The notes under the pieces: model-generated
Told to the model about the DNA's origin: nothing
Databases searched by the model: none
The model's input: only the letters and a program-made list of their open reading frames with translations
Shown here: in pieces, positions 1 through 8,858 of the stretch
Layout of the letters: every line of letters begins with the position of its first letter
How positions within the stretch are numbered: the stretch's first letter is position 1
Position numbers and translations under genes: made by a program
Origin: CAXXOK01 sp964640955
Lineage (GTDB): Bacteria > Bacillota > Clostridia > Christensenellales > Aristaeellaceae
Length of the DNA stretch: 64,000 nt
NCBI GenBank assembly: GCA_964640955.1
Contig: CAZXJI010000004.1
Coordinates: forward strand, 1 to 64,000
Reading direction: 5' to 3'

Positions 1-23
1 GTCGCTCTCAGGCGAGCTTGACT

Positions 24-52
24 ATCATACCACCTCGCTTTTGTCGTGTCAA
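24..52 (-). promoter_or_regulatory. Sigma-A promoter reading out of the left edge
   Basis: On the minus strand TTGACA (52-47) and TATGAT (29-24) are separated by 17 bp, and TGG just upstream makes an extended -10. Transcription would start near position 17 and leave the window, so it probably serves a minus-strand gene to the left. Confidence 0.75.
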
Positions 53-114
53 CACCTTTTTCAGGTTTTCGGAACGGAAAATGCGCGCTTTCGGGCGGAA
101 TGATCCCTGCGGGA

Positions 115-1110
115 TCACGGGATGTAAGTTGCTTTCATCTCGGCTTCCAGACCGTCCATGATCCGATTCAGCTTCGCCCGAAGCGCGGTCATCCATTCGG
201 GTTCGCCCACCGCTGCGGCGTCGCCGCCGAGGCAATGCGAAAGACGCGCATAGCGATAGAGGTTCACAAACCGACGCATCGCGCGCACGACGGTTTCGGT
301 CCGCTCCGGGCAGGCGCGCTCGGTCGCGTAGCCTTTCAAAAACGCCTCCTGTGCCGCTTCAAGCCGTTTCCCTCGCAGATAGTCGCATAGCGAATCCAGC
401 GACCGCTGCACGTCCAGCGCGTACCAGTGGTACATGCCGTCGTCAAAATCGATCGCCGAGCAGGCGCCCGTATCCGCGTCGAAGAAAACGTTGTCGGGTT
501 CGAAATCATAATGGATCAGCCCATAGCCGCCCTTTTCAACCGGCAGGGCGTCCGGTGTCCGCCGCACCGCCGCGAGTTCCGTTTTGACCGCGGCCGGGGC
601 CTTCTGTTCGCGTAGCGTATCCTCCACCCAATCCAGCGCGTCGCGGTAATCCCACTTCCTGACCGTGGGCACGTACCGTTCGGACAGCGCGTGCAGTCGT
701 CCGAGCGCCCGGCCATAGGCGACCATGATCGGCCCGGCGAAATCCGTATCCGCGACGGGCACGCCCGCGACGCAGTGAAACGCGGAAGCGTAGTACGGCC
801 CCCAGCGGGTGTGAAGCCTGCAAACCGTCTCTCCTCCGTTCGAGTCGATCGGCCTGAGCGCGGGATACCCCTCGGCAACCAGATACCGGATAAAAGCCAG
901 CTCGCCGGTCACGTTTCTCTCCAGCTTTTCCTCCGTCGGGGCAAGCCGCAGAAAGCAAAGCTCTCCATCTTGCCGGAAGGGGTAGATGGCGTTGGAGGAG
1001 ATTCTAAACAGCGCCAGATTCTCGCTGAGCGTATCCCTGTCGTAAGTCCAGTTCCGGAGGGCCTCTTCGGCCAGTTCGAAATTCGCGTACAGGTGCTTAA
1101 GCTTGAGCAT
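115..1110 (-). CDS. APH-family phosphotransferase (kinase of unknown substrate)
   Basis: 331 aa, APH/ChoK-like kinase fold. The catalytic loop HYDFEPDN (HxDxxxxN) near residue 200 and the following metal site AIDFDD near 216 are intact, so an active small-molecule kinase is likely. The family phosphorylates aminoglycosides, choline, homoserine or sugars, and nothing here fixes the substrate. It lies 29 bp downstream of a short-chain reductase on the same strand and is probably cotranscribed with it. A 6-bp hairpin (GATCCC/GGGATC, 102-116) covers the stop codon but has no T-run. A resistance role is possible but not supported by context. The product is soluble, with no signal peptide or membrane segment. 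Confidence 0.75.
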   Translation of the reverse strand: MLKLKHLYANFELAEEALRNWTYDRDTLSENLALFRISSNAIYPFRQDGELCFLRLAPTEEKLERNVTGELAFIRYLVAEGYPALRPIDSNGGETVCRLHTRWGPYYASAFHCVAGVPVADTDFAGPIMVAYGRALGRLHALSERYVPTVRKWDYRDALDWVEDTLREQKAPAAVKTELAAVRRTPDALPVEKGGYGLIHYDFEPDNVFFDADTGACSAIDFDDGMYHWYALDVQRSLDSLCDYLRGKRLEAAQEAFLKGYATERACPERTETVVRAMRRFVNLYRYARLSHCLGGDAAAVGEPEWMTALRAKLNRIMDGLEAEMKATYIP

Positions 1111-1139
1111 TTCCTCTTCCTTTCACGCGGCGCACCCCT

Positions 1140-2159
1140 TCACTCCAGTTTCGGCAGGCTGCCTGCGAGCGCTTCGTAGGCCGCGACGGTCTGATCCGTC
1201 CATGCGTCGAAAGCCGGGTCGGGCGTCTGGCACGCCGGATGGGCGTATACGTATTCGAGCGTCTTACGCACGCCCTGGTCGAAGCGTGTCGTAGCGGTGT
1301 AACCGGGCACCGCGCGTTTGATTTTTGCGTTGTCAAACACCACGGAATTGCTTTTGTCGCCGATCAGTTCGCCTTCCAGCCGGCCGATCTGCCCGGCCAG
1401 CGTTTCGCTGGCGATGTGCACAAGCTTCGGCTTCACGCCGAGCGCCGCGCCCACCGTTTCGTAGATCTGGTTCCAGGTCAGGCTTTCGTCGCTCGTGATC
1501 TGGTACGTTTCGCCCACGGCGTGCGCGTTGCCCATCAGCCCGCAGAAAGCCTTGGCGAAATCCGTGTTGTGCGTCAGCGTCCACAGGTTCAGCCCGTCGC
1601 CGGGCACGATGACCTTCTTCCCCTGCCGGATGCGCTCCACCACCGAGAAGCTCCCCGCCCGGCCGTGCAGGGCGAGGGGTACCGCCCGATCACCGTAGGT
1701 ATGGCTGGGGCGGACGACCGTCGCCGGGAAACCGTCCTCGCGGTAGGCGCGCATCAGGACTTCCTCGCAGGCGATCTTGTCGCGGCTGTACGCCCAGAAG
1801 CGGTTGTAAAGCGGCGTACTCTCCGTAACAAAGGGGCTTGCGAGTGGTTTCTGGTACGCGGAAGCCGAGCTGATGAAGAAATACTGCTTCGTGATTCCGC
1901 CGAACAGCCGGATGTCGCGTTCCGCCTGCCTGGGCGTATAGGCGATGAAATCCGCCACGACGTCGAACGTTTTCCCTTTCAGCTTCGCCTCGACGTCGTT
2001 TGGATCGTTCATATCCGCGACGATGACCTTCGCCTCCTCGGGGATATCCTCCCGGTGGTTGCCGCGGTTGAGCAGATAAAGTTCCCACCCCTGCCGGACG
2101 CTCAGCGCCGTGATGACCGTGCTGATGGTGCCCGTTCCGCCGATAAACAGTGCTTTCAT
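1140..2159 (-). CDS. NAD(P)-dependent epimerase/dehydratase (extended SDR)
   Basis: 339 aa. It opens with the Rossmann motif GGTGTIS (residues 7-13), an atypical variant of GxxGxxG. SSASAY near residue 98 and YSRDK near 125 give the Ser and YxxxK catalytic elements of extended short-chain dehydrogenases. The substrate is probably a nucleotide sugar or related carbonyl compound, but the sequence does not say which. The start has a good site (GAAAGGAAG, 8 bp spacer). It is first of a two-gene unit with the downstream kinase, and a plausible extended -10 promoter lies about 140 bp upstream. Confidence 0.75.
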   Translation of the reverse strand: MKALFIGGTGTISTVITALSVRQGWELYLLNRGNHREDIPEEAKVIVADMNDPNDVEAKLKGKTFDVVADFIAYTPRQAERDIRLFGGITKQYFFISSASAYQKPLASPFVTESTPLYNRFWAYSRDKIACEEVLMRAYREDGFPATVVRPSHTYGDRAVPLALHGRAGSFSVVERIRQGKKVIVPGDGLNLWTLTHNTDFAKAFCGLMGNAHAVGETYQITSDESLTWNQIYETVGAALGVKPKLVHIASETLAGQIGRLEGELIGDKSNSVVFDNAKIKRAVPGYTATTRFDQGVRKTLEYVYAHPACQTPDPAFDAWTDQTVAAYEALAGSLPKLE

Positions 2160-2298
2160 CTTAATAACTTCCTTTCAGATGGTCGAACGCCGCCGGTTTC
2201 GGTCGCGTCCCGCATGCATGACGGGTAGGATATACCCGCCCTTCTCCATACCTAATCGCTCTTCCGTTCCCGTATTCGCCCCGCCGTCGTTTATGCCT

Positions 2299-2328
2299 AT
2301 TGTACCAGCCGCGCGCCTCCGCCGCAAC
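2299..2328 (-). promoter_or_regulatory. Possible promoter of the reductase-kinase pair
   Basis: On the minus strand TTGCGG (2328-2323), an 18-bp spacer and TACAAT (2304-2299) with an extended TGG. The -35 is weak. It would leave a leader of about 140 nt. Confidence 0.35.
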
Positions 2329-2386
2329 CCGTCCGGCTTATGTAAAATCGCCGTGTGGGGAAGGATTCGCCGCCTTGCAAAAAGAA

Positions 2387-2392
2387 TATAAT
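2387..2392 (+). promoter_or_regulatory. -10 box candidate for the polyphosphate kinase gene
   Basis: A perfect TATAAT about 57 bp upstream of the TTG start. No convincing -35 at 16-18 bp, so the promoter may need an activator or be weak. Confidence 0.35.
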
Positions 2393-2448
2393 GTTAGAGA
2401 GCCTCGCTTTTGGCGGGGAGCAATCCCTTATGAGTGGGAGGAATTCGC

Positions 2449-4305
2449 TTGACAGATTATCCTGATTCGTCGTCTCCGTCCGCCGCGGACGATTTTACAC
2501 CTCCGGAAACCCCGCGGGAACCTGAAACCGATACGCCCTCCGGGCATGAAACGAAGAACAAGGTCGTTTACCATACGCTTTTCAAGGCCGAATGGCGGGC
2601 CGACGATGTTGGCGAAGCGCAACCGCGCGACAGGGTATCCTCCGAACCCGACGAAGCGCCGCCCGCCGCCGAGGCGGGCACGCAGCCCGCTTCCCCTCCC
2701 CCGCCTGCGGAGGAAGCCGATATTGGCGTATCCGCAAGCATCTCCACCGATCCTGACGATATGGTAGCCGGAGAGGACGAGGCGACGGCCGAACCGGCTG
2801 CGGAAAACGCCCCCGAGCTCGGCGACGATTCCGAGGAGCCTCCGGAGGAGGAGAACATCGACTTCGGCGCCCTGCGCACGGGGCTGATGGCGCTGCAGCA
2901 GCAGATACGCGCCGCGAAGATTCCCGTGGTGATCGTATTCGAGGGCTGGGACGCGGCCGGCAAGGGCACGCTGCTCTCAAAACTGCTGGAAGGGCTCGAC
3001 CCGCGCGGCTACCAGGTGTACCCCATCGGCAGGCCGACCGAGGCCGAGAGCCGCTATCCGCTTATGCGCCGTTACTGGGTCAAGACCCCTGCGCAGGGGA
3101 ATATCTCCATCTTTTGCGGCAGCTGGTACCGCGAGGTCAGCAACGCCTGCTTCGAAAGCAAGGCGGCGCGCAAGCGGCTTTCGCAAAGCTATCAGGAGAT
3201 CGTCAATTTCGAAAGCCAGCTGGTGAGCGACGGGGTGCTGCTGATCAAGTTCTTTCTGCATATTTCCCGCAAGGAGCAGCGAAGCCGCTTAAAGGCGCTG
3301 GAAAGCAAGAAAAACACCCGCTGGCGCGTGCAGAAGGAGGACTGGGAGCAGAACGACCGCTACGGTGAATACCTGCGCCTCTACGACGCGATGATCGCGC
3401 GCACTCATTTCGACGGCATGCTTTGGCACGTGCTGCGCAGCGACAACAAAAACGCCTGCGTCAAGCAGATCTACGACGTCGTATCCGATTCCTTCCGCGA
3501 CGCGCTCAAGGGCCGCGCCGAGAACAACCGCGCTTGGGATACGCCCTTCCTGCCGCATCTGGAAAGCGTCACCACGCGTTCCTTCCCCCAGTTGGACACG
3601 TTCGATCCCGACCAGGCGCTGAGCGACCCCTATAAGCCCGCCGTGGACAAGGCGCAAAAACACCTGCGCAAGCTGCAAAACGAGCTGTACCGCAAAGGTG
3701 TGCCCATGGTCGTCTGCTTCGAGGGGTGGGACGCGGCCGGCAAAGGCGGCGCCATCCGCCGCCTGTCCTCGGCGCTGGACCCCCGCGGTTTCGACGTGGT
3801 GCCCATTTCCGCGCCCACGCCGCTGGAAAAAAGTCACCATCACCTGTGGCGCTTCTGGAAGGAAGTTCCCAGGGACGGGCACATCGCCATCTTCGACCGC
3901 ACCTGGTACGGACGCGTTATGGTGGAGCGCATCGAGGGTTTCTGCACCGAACCGCAGTGGAAGCGCGCCTACGAGGAGCTCAACCGTTTCGAGGCGGAGT
4001 TGACCGCCCACGGGGTCATCCTTTGCAAGTTCTGGCTTCAGATCGACGCGGATACCCAGCTCGCCCGCTTCCGCGACCGCGAGAACTCGCCGGAAAAGGA
4101 ATGGAAGATCACCGGCGAGGACTGGCGCAACCGGGACAAATGGCCGCTTTACGAGGTGGCTGTCAATGAGATGCTGCAAAGGACCAATACCGCTTTCGCC
4201 CCCTGGACGGTGGTCGAGGCCAACAACAAGCAGTTCGCCCGCCTGAAGGTGCTTCATACCGTGATTCATGCCATCGAGGGCCAGTTGGAAGCGGATAAGG
4301 AATGA
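2449..4305 (+). CDS. Two-domain polyphosphate kinase 2 (polyphosphate:AMP phosphotransferase type)
   Basis: 618 aa from TTG at 2449. I chose this start because GGGAGG (2436-2441) sits 7 bp before it, while the upstream GTG at 2434 overlaps that site. Residues 1 to about 135 are acidic, rich in Pro, Glu, Asp and Ala, and look disordered. Two PPK2 domains follow, each with Walker A EGWDAAGKG (about 167 and 425). In the second domain the Walker B/lid region reads IFDRTWYGRV, as in active enzymes. In the first it is IFCGSWYREV, so the Asp is lost. Fused-domain PPK2 enzymes make ADP from AMP and polyphosphate, normally through the C-terminal domain, which fits this pattern. Expected role: recycling AMP from polyphosphate in the cytoplasm. 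Convergent with the cyclic-di-GMP gene. Confidence 0.88.
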   Translation: MTDYPDSSSPSAADDFTPPETPREPETDTPSGHETKNKVVYHTLFKAEWRADDVGEAQPRDRVSSEPDEAPPAAEAGTQPASPPPPAEEADIGVSASISTDPDDMVAGEDEATAEPAAENAPELGDDSEEPPEEENIDFGALRTGLMALQQQIRAAKIPVVIVFEGWDAAGKGTLLSKLLEGLDPRGYQVYPIGRPTEAESRYPLMRRYWVKTPAQGNISIFCGSWYREVSNACFESKAARKRLSQSYQEIVNFESQLVSDGVLLIKFFLHISRKEQRSRLKALESKKNTRWRVQKEDWEQNDRYGEYLRLYDAMIARTHFDGMLWHVLRSDNKNACVKQIYDVVSDSFRDALKGRAENNRAWDTPFLPHLESVTTRSFPQLDTFDPDQALSDPYKPAVDKAQKHLRKLQNELYRKGVPMVVCFEGWDAAGKGGAIRRLSSALDPRGFDVVPISAPTPLEKSHHHLWRFWKEVPRDGHIAIFDRTWYGRVMVERIEGFCTEPQWKRAYEELNRFEAELTAHGVILCKFWLQIDADTQLARFRDRENSPEKEWKITGEDWRNRDKWPLYEVAVNEMLQRTNTAFAPWTVVEANNKQFARLKVLHTVIHAIEGQLEADKE

Positions 4306-4368
4306 TGCCCGTTCCGCGGATGTAAAAAAGGGTTACCTGGCGGAGAAGGCCCTGTCCCACCGTCAAAA

Positions 4369-4414
4369 CGGACGACCGGCCCGGCGAAGCACGTTTCGCC
4401 GGGCCGGTCGTCCG
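4369..4414 (-). terminator. Intrinsic terminator of the GGDEF-EAL gene
   Basis: A perfect 20-bp stem (4369-4388 with 4395-4414) and a 6-nt loop, followed on the minus strand by TTTT (4368-4365). It lies 17 bp after the stop of the minus-strand gene. There is no T-run on the plus side, so it mainly serves the minus strand. Confidence 0.85.
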
Positions 4415-4430
4415 CTGCGGTGTACCGTCG

Positions 4431-7400
4431 TCAATCGTTCAGCACGCCCGCGCAGCGCCGAATTTCCGCCCGCAGTCGCTCGTCCGGCGCGGCGGGCTTG
4501 AATTTCGGAGCGCCCAGGTAATACCCTTGCAGATAGTCTACCCCGAAGCGGATCAGCGTGCGCATTTCGTCGCCCGTCTCCACGCCCTCCGCCAGTACGG
4601 AAATGCTCCTGCGGCGCGCGTAACTGATCAGGTTCTGGATCAGCGCCTGCTTGTCCGTGTCCTTGTCCACGTCGTGCACGAAGGAAATATCCAGCTTCAC
4701 GATATCCGCGTCGATTTTCACCAGCGCCAGTTCGCTGTTGTAGCCGGTTCCGTAGTCGTCGATGGCGATCTTCCCGCCGTGGCTTTTCACGAAGCGAATC
4801 TTCTGGTCGGTGCAGTTCTGATCGTTGCGCTCGCCTTCCGTCACTTCCACCACGACCCGGGAAAGCAGCGCGGAGAAGCGGTTTTCGATGGTCTGCTCCT
4901 CCTCCCTGCTCAGGGCTTGGTTGGCGATCGAATTGAGGAAGAACGCCGTGTCCGGCGCGACGGCGGAAATCTGCAGCAGATACGCCGCCGTTTCCAGCCC
5001 CTTGAACCAGGTCAGCCGTTCGATGTGCTGCAGCTTTCCCTCCGCGCTCGCCAGCTTGAGCACGACCCGCGGGGTAGGCAGCTCCGGCTCGTCCGTGCGC
5101 ATGAGCAGCTCGTACCCGATGGTGTTCCCCGTGCGTGCCGAGAGGATCGGCTGTACCATAAAACGGATCAGCCCGCCGTCGATCAGCCGGTCCAGCGCGT
5201 TGCGCCCGCTGATGAGGTAGGAGGATTCGCCGTAGTCCTTCTCGTTGAACTCCACCATGCTTCCCTTGTCGTTGCGCTTGACGTTGTACATCGCGAAATC
5301 CGCGTAACGGATCAGCTGCGAAAGGGTTTTGGCGTCGTCCGGGTACCAGGCGATGCCCGCGGACGCGCGCATTTTGTACTCCTTGCCGTCCGGCAGGGTG
5401 TAGCTGCGCTCGGCGATCCCCTTCCACGCCTGCTCGATGCGCTCACGCACCTCGCAGCGGCTTGTGCCGCCGTAGAGAAAAACGTAGAATTCGTCGCCGG
5501 AACGCCTGGCGACCAGCGCCTTTTCGTCGCCGAACATCCGCAGCGCGTCGGCCAGCGCACGAATATAGCCGTCGCCGCAATCGTGCCCGTAGGTGTCGTT
5601 GAGGAATTTCAGGTTGTCCAGATCCAGCATGATCATCGCCGCGATGCCAAGCACGTCCTTTCCCTGCGCAAACAGACTCTCCGCAAGGTTCTCAAAAGCG
5701 CGCCGGTTCAGGATGCCGGTCAGCAGATCGCTGTCCAGTTCATGTTCCAGCCGCCGCCTGCTGTTCATTTCGGCGGTGACGTCCATCACCGTCCCCACGA
5801 TTCCGTGCTCTTCCCGCATCAGCTTGATGCGCACGAAGCGTTCCCCGTCCTTCCCGGGCAGGCGGTAAACGGAATCCTCCACCTTTCTTTCCATGGCGCG
5901 AGAGACGATGTTCATGCATACGGGTTTGGCGATCAGGTTGTTTTCGGTTTGGATGTCCCCGTGCCCCAAAAGCGTGAATACGTCGTCGGAGCAATAGGCC
6001 ATATCGCCGTCGTCCTGCATCTCGAACACGCCGATGGGCAGGCTGGCCAGCTTCAGTATTTTGGAGAGGCGTGTGGCCGATTCGATCGCGTCGTGGTTGA
6101 GCGTCGTAATCGCGTCGGCGAGACGGTCGATTTCCAGGATGCCGGTGGGCGCCAGCCTGAGCTTCGCGCCGGGGTCGGTCGTCTGAAGGCTTCTGGACAG
6201 CCGCACGATGGGCCGGACGACCCGCCTGCCCGTCAGGAACGCCACGCCCGCGCCCAACAGCACCGCCAGCAGGGACGCCGAGAAGAATACGCGGCGAATG
6301 GTGCGCTCAAACGCAAAGAGCGTTGCCTCGTCCGCCAGGCCGATCAACGTCCACTGTTGGGAAACGAAGGGGCTGTCGTCCGCGTACAGCGAAAGCGGCT
6401 GCGCGGTGGCAAGCACCGTCTCCCCCGTGCGCGTCGCACGCAGGTCGATCCATCCGTCGTCCGCCCTGGTTTCGGGCGTCAGCGTCGCTTCGTCGTCGTT
6501 GAACAAAAGCGAGTACTTCTCGCCGCCGTTCGCCACCCTGCGGTACGTATCGCCGCCGTCTTCCGTGACGCCCAGGTAATAGCTGCCCTGGCCCGATTTG
6601 GCAAATTCGCCGGAACTGAGCATATCCGTCAGCTGCGATACGGCGATTTCCACGCCCAGCACGCCGTATACCGTTCCGTCGCGGGCGACGAGCGGCTCGG
6701 AATACGTGATGATCTCGTCATCCTCGCCTTCGTTCAGCCGAAAGGGGAAACTCCAATAGCCTTCCGTGGTTCCCGCGGCCGGGTTCGCCATCGCGCCGGT
6801 TTGCCACCTTTGGTCGGCGGGCATGCCGGCCGGATCGCCGCCCTGCTGCGTCAGCTCGAGCGGAACCGCCCATGGGGATTCCTGCGCTTGCGCCGTCTGC
6901 GCCGGTCTCTGCACGGTAATGCCGGCGGCTGCAAGCGGCTTGTAATAGTAATCGTTTACGGTGTTTTCGCTGCCGCCGGTGAACGTGAACGCCTCCTGCC
7001 ACCGCTCCCCGGTTTCGAGGCCCAGCGCGGTCGCGATCGTCTGCGGCCCCCGCACGACGGACAGATCGCCGTTGTTCGTTTCGTCCGCGTCAACGTCGCG
7101 ATCGCGCAGGTAAAGACCCGCGTGGCTCCCGGCATCCTCCGCCGATGCCGGGCCGTCCAGGATCAGAAAAACCCCGGTGGTATTGTTGCTGCGGATGAGC
7201 GTAACCAGTTCGGGCGCGGCCGTCGCGACGATCCGCGCGTTGAGCTTCGCGTCCGACGCGACGGAGCCGAAGGTTTCTCCCTGCTGCGCCAGAAGGCTCG
7301 TGACTGCGTCGTTAATACGCTGCTCGTTCACGGAGAGGGACGACCAGTTGACGCCCATATCCATCTGCAGGTTCTGGTGCTTGTTCTGCGTGCGCTCTTC

Positions 7401-7679
7401 CAGCGTGTTCAGCGCGTTTTGCCTGAGTTCGGAAAAAAGCCCGGCCATCGACAGCATCCCCACGATGATTCCGGACTGAACGATTGCCGTCAGGAAAAGC
7501 GGCACCACGATATGACGAAAGATCGAAGCCTTTTTTCGTTGCAGTTTCGTTCCGGCTTCCTCCCTTCCGCACAACGGTCGAATCGCCCGGCGACCGTAGC
7601 GGAGCGTGCAGGTCGTGCATCGTTCGGTCGTGCTTCGGTCGGGTGACGCCAGGCTTGGTGCCTTCCGTTGCGATCGCAA
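4431..7679 (-). CDS. Membrane sensor with GGDEF and EAL domains (cyclic-di-GMP turnover)
   Basis: Up to 1082 aa. Order: N-terminal membrane helix (about 58-80), large extracellular dCache-like sensor (about 80-460), second helix (about 463-485), HAMP, PAS-like segment (about 540-620), GGDEF (signature RRSGDEF near 726), EAL (ELL version near 856). The EAL domain keeps the catalytic set: YELLMR, EVTE, IDDYGTGYN near 974, KLD, EGVE and QGYY. SGDEF variants are often active, and no RxxD inhibitory site is visible, so both synthesis and breakdown of c-di-GMP are possible. The start is uncertain. TTG at 7679 gives the full frame, but the only good site, GGGAGG (7564-7559), lies within it, 14 bp before a CTG at 7544 just ahead of the first helix. 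Confidence 0.88.
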   Translation of the reverse strand: MRSQRKAPSLASPDRSTTERCTTCTLRYGRRAIRPLCGREEAGTKLQRKKASIFRHIVVPLFLTAIVQSGIIVGMLSMAGLFSELRQNALNTLEERTQNKHQNLQMDMGVNWSSLSVNEQRINDAVTSLLAQQGETFGSVASDAKLNARIVATAAPELVTLIRSNNTTGVFLILDGPASAEDAGSHAGLYLRDRDVDADETNNGDLSVVRGPQTIATALGLETGERWQEAFTFTGGSENTVNDYYYKPLAAAGITVQRPAQTAQAQESPWAVPLELTQQGGDPAGMPADQRWQTGAMANPAAGTTEGYWSFPFRLNEGEDDEIITYSEPLVARDGTVYGVLGVEIAVSQLTDMLSSGEFAKSGQGSYYLGVTEDGGDTYRRVANGGEKYSLLFNDDEATLTPETRADDGWIDLRATRTGETVLATAQPLSLYADDSPFVSQQWTLIGLADEATLFAFERTIRRVFFSASLLAVLLGAGVAFLTGRRVVRPIVRLSRSLQTTDPGAKLRLAPTGILEIDRLADAITTLNHDAIESATRLSKILKLASLPIGVFEMQDDGDMAYCSDDVFTLLGHGDIQTENNLIAKPVCMNIVSRAMERKVEDSVYRLPGKDGERFVRIKLMREEHGIVGTVMDVTAEMNSRRRLEHELDSDLLTGILNRRAFENLAESLFAQGKDVLGIAAMIMLDLDNLKFLNDTYGHDCGDGYIRALADALRMFGDEKALVARRSGDEFYVFLYGGTSRCEVRERIEQAWKGIAERSYTLPDGKEYKMRASAGIAWYPDDAKTLSQLIRYADFAMYNVKRNDKGSMVEFNEKDYGESSYLISGRNALDRLIDGGLIRFMVQPILSARTGNTIGYELLMRTDEPELPTPRVVLKLASAEGKLQHIERLTWFKGLETAAYLLQISAVAPDTAFFLNSIANQALSREEEQTIENRFSALLSRVVVEVTEGERNDQNCTDQKIRFVKSHGGKIAIDDYGTGYNSELALVKIDADIVKLDISFVHDVDKDTDKQALIQNLISYARRRSISVLAEGVETGDEMRTLIRFGVDYLQGYYLGAPKFKPAAPDERLRAEIRRCAGVLND

Positions 7680-7748
7680 GCGGGGGAAGCTTTACCGTCG
7701 TTTCTCTCCGCATGCGTGCGGGAACGAAATGCGGTATTTCATCCCTTT

Positions 7749-7776
7749 ATTATAGGCTTTCGGCTGAAAATGTCAA
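7749..7776 (-). promoter_or_regulatory. Sigma-A promoter of the GGDEF-EAL gene
   Basis: On the minus strand TTGACA (7776-7771), a 16-bp spacer and TATAAT (7754-7749): perfect hexamers. Transcription would start near 7742. Confidence 0.8.
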
Positions 7777-7901
7777 CCGTTGCCATTCGTGCGGACGAAA
7801 ATCGTTTCTTTTGATTTTCGTTTTCCTCCCCGGCGTCGGCGGCTGCTCGCCCGTAATGCGTGTTCGCGACTGCAAATCGGCCGCGAACATACGCTTATGA
7901 A

Positions 7902-7930
7902 TTGACAAGCATCCCGGCATTCCGTACAAT
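7902..7930 (+). promoter_or_regulatory. Sigma-A promoter of the Mrp/Mbh operon
   Basis: TTGACA (7902-7907), 17-bp spacer, TACAAT (7925-7930). About 125 bp upstream of the first gene. Confidence 0.8.
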
Positions 7931-8056
7931 AAGCGAAGAAGCTTTTCCGCCCGCGCACGCACCCATTCGCTTCCAAAGGTTCGACCGGGAGCCGACGCGC
8001 GTTTCGGAAGGGTCGGTGCGCGTGCCGACACGTTACGACGACCGGGGAGGGCGCAG

Positions 8057-8536
8057 ATGCTGATCGTTTTCTTTTTATTATGGATCGTGTTCAACGGCCG
8101 CCTCGATCCGGAGGTCGCGCTGATCGGGCTGTGCGTTTCCGCGGCCCTGTATCTGTTCTGCTGGAAATTCCTCGATTTTCACCCGCGCAAGGAACTGCGT
8201 TTTCTCAAAAATCTGCCCAGGGCCGTCGCCTACCTGTTCGCGCTGATCCGGGAGATCGTCGCGGCGAACGTTCGCCTTACCCGCATCGTACTGTCCCGCC
8301 AACCCGATATCAAACCCCAGCTCGTTACCTTCCGCACGCCGCTCACAAGCCGCGCCGGGCGCACGATGCTAGCCGACTCCATTACGCTCACGCCGGGGAC
8401 GATCACCGTTTATTCCAAAGACGACGAGCTGACCGTGCATTGCCTGGACCGAACCTTCGCCGAGGGGATAAACGACCTGGCGCTGCAGCGCAGGCTGATG
8501 GCCATGGAGGAGGGGGCGAAGCCGCATGGCGCTTGA
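8057..8536 (+). CDS. mnhE: Na+/H+ antiporter subunit E (MnhE/MrpE)
   Basis: 159 aa, first gene of a ten-gene operon. Two N-terminal hydrophobic segments are followed by a cytoplasmic domain with the typical MrpE pattern: RTPLTSRAGRTMLADSITLTPGT, split here as RTPLTSRAGR plus TMLADSITLTPGT (about 96-118). MrpE is an accessory subunit needed for assembly or stability of Mrp-type antiporters in the cytoplasmic membrane. The ATG follows GGAGGGCGCAG. The gene overlaps mnhF by 11 bp, indicating translational coupling. Confidence 0.9.
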   Translation: MLIVFFLLWIVFNGRLDPEVALIGLCVSAALYLFCWKFLDFHPRKELRFLKNLPRAVAYLFALIREIVAANVRLTRIVLSRQPDIKPQLVTFRTPLTSRAGRTMLADSITLTPGTITVYSKDDELTVHCLDRTFAEGINDLALQRRLMAMEEGAKPHGA

Positions 8537-8858
8537 GAACGCCTATCACGGGATGTACGTAACGGTGCTGGTCGTGCTCAGCGTAATGACGCTTTTGTGT
8601 CTGGTGCGCGCCATCCGCGGCCCCCGCATCGCCGACCGCGTGGTGGCCGTCAACATGATCTGCACCCTGACCCTCGCCATGATCTGCGTGCTGGCGCTGA
8701 TGCTCGGGGAAGGCTACCTGCTGGACGTCGGCCTCGTGTACGCGCTGATCGGCTTTCTGGCCGTCGTGGTGCTTTGCAAGGTATACATGGGCGTGGCGCT
8801 GGAACGCCGCGAACAGCGCGACAAACGCGCGGCGGAGGGAGGCGGGGAGCATGCTTGA
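8526..8858 (+). CDS. mnhF: Na+/H+ antiporter subunit F (MnhF/MrpF)
   Basis: 110 aa with three hydrophobic helices (about 12-28, 40-60 and 68-88). RGPRIADRVVAVN near residue 29 is the MrpF/MnhF hallmark. It is a small membrane subunit of the antiporter. The C-terminus is short and charged (RREQRDKR). Its start lies inside the end of mnhE with GGAGGGGGCG ahead of it, and its end overlaps mnhG by 8 bp. Confidence 0.9.
   Translation: MALENAYHGMYVTVLVVLSVMTLLCLVRAIRGPRIADRVVAVNMICTLTLAMICVLALMLGEGYLLDVGLVYALIGFLAVVVLCKVYMGVALERREQRDKRAAEGGGEHA

Larger units (their letters stand above)
7680..8056. other. Intergenic region with two divergent promoters
   Basis: 377 bp with no credible gene. It holds the minus-strand promoter of the GGDEF-EAL gene and the plus-strand promoter of the antiporter operon. 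The roughly 125-bp leader of the antiporter transcript shows no riboswitch that I recognise. Confidence 0.6.

Noticed and set aside
4527..7646. A 1039-codon plus-strand frame
   Set aside because: Antisense to the GGDEF-EAL gene, whose domains are clear; no ribosome site and shadow-like composition.
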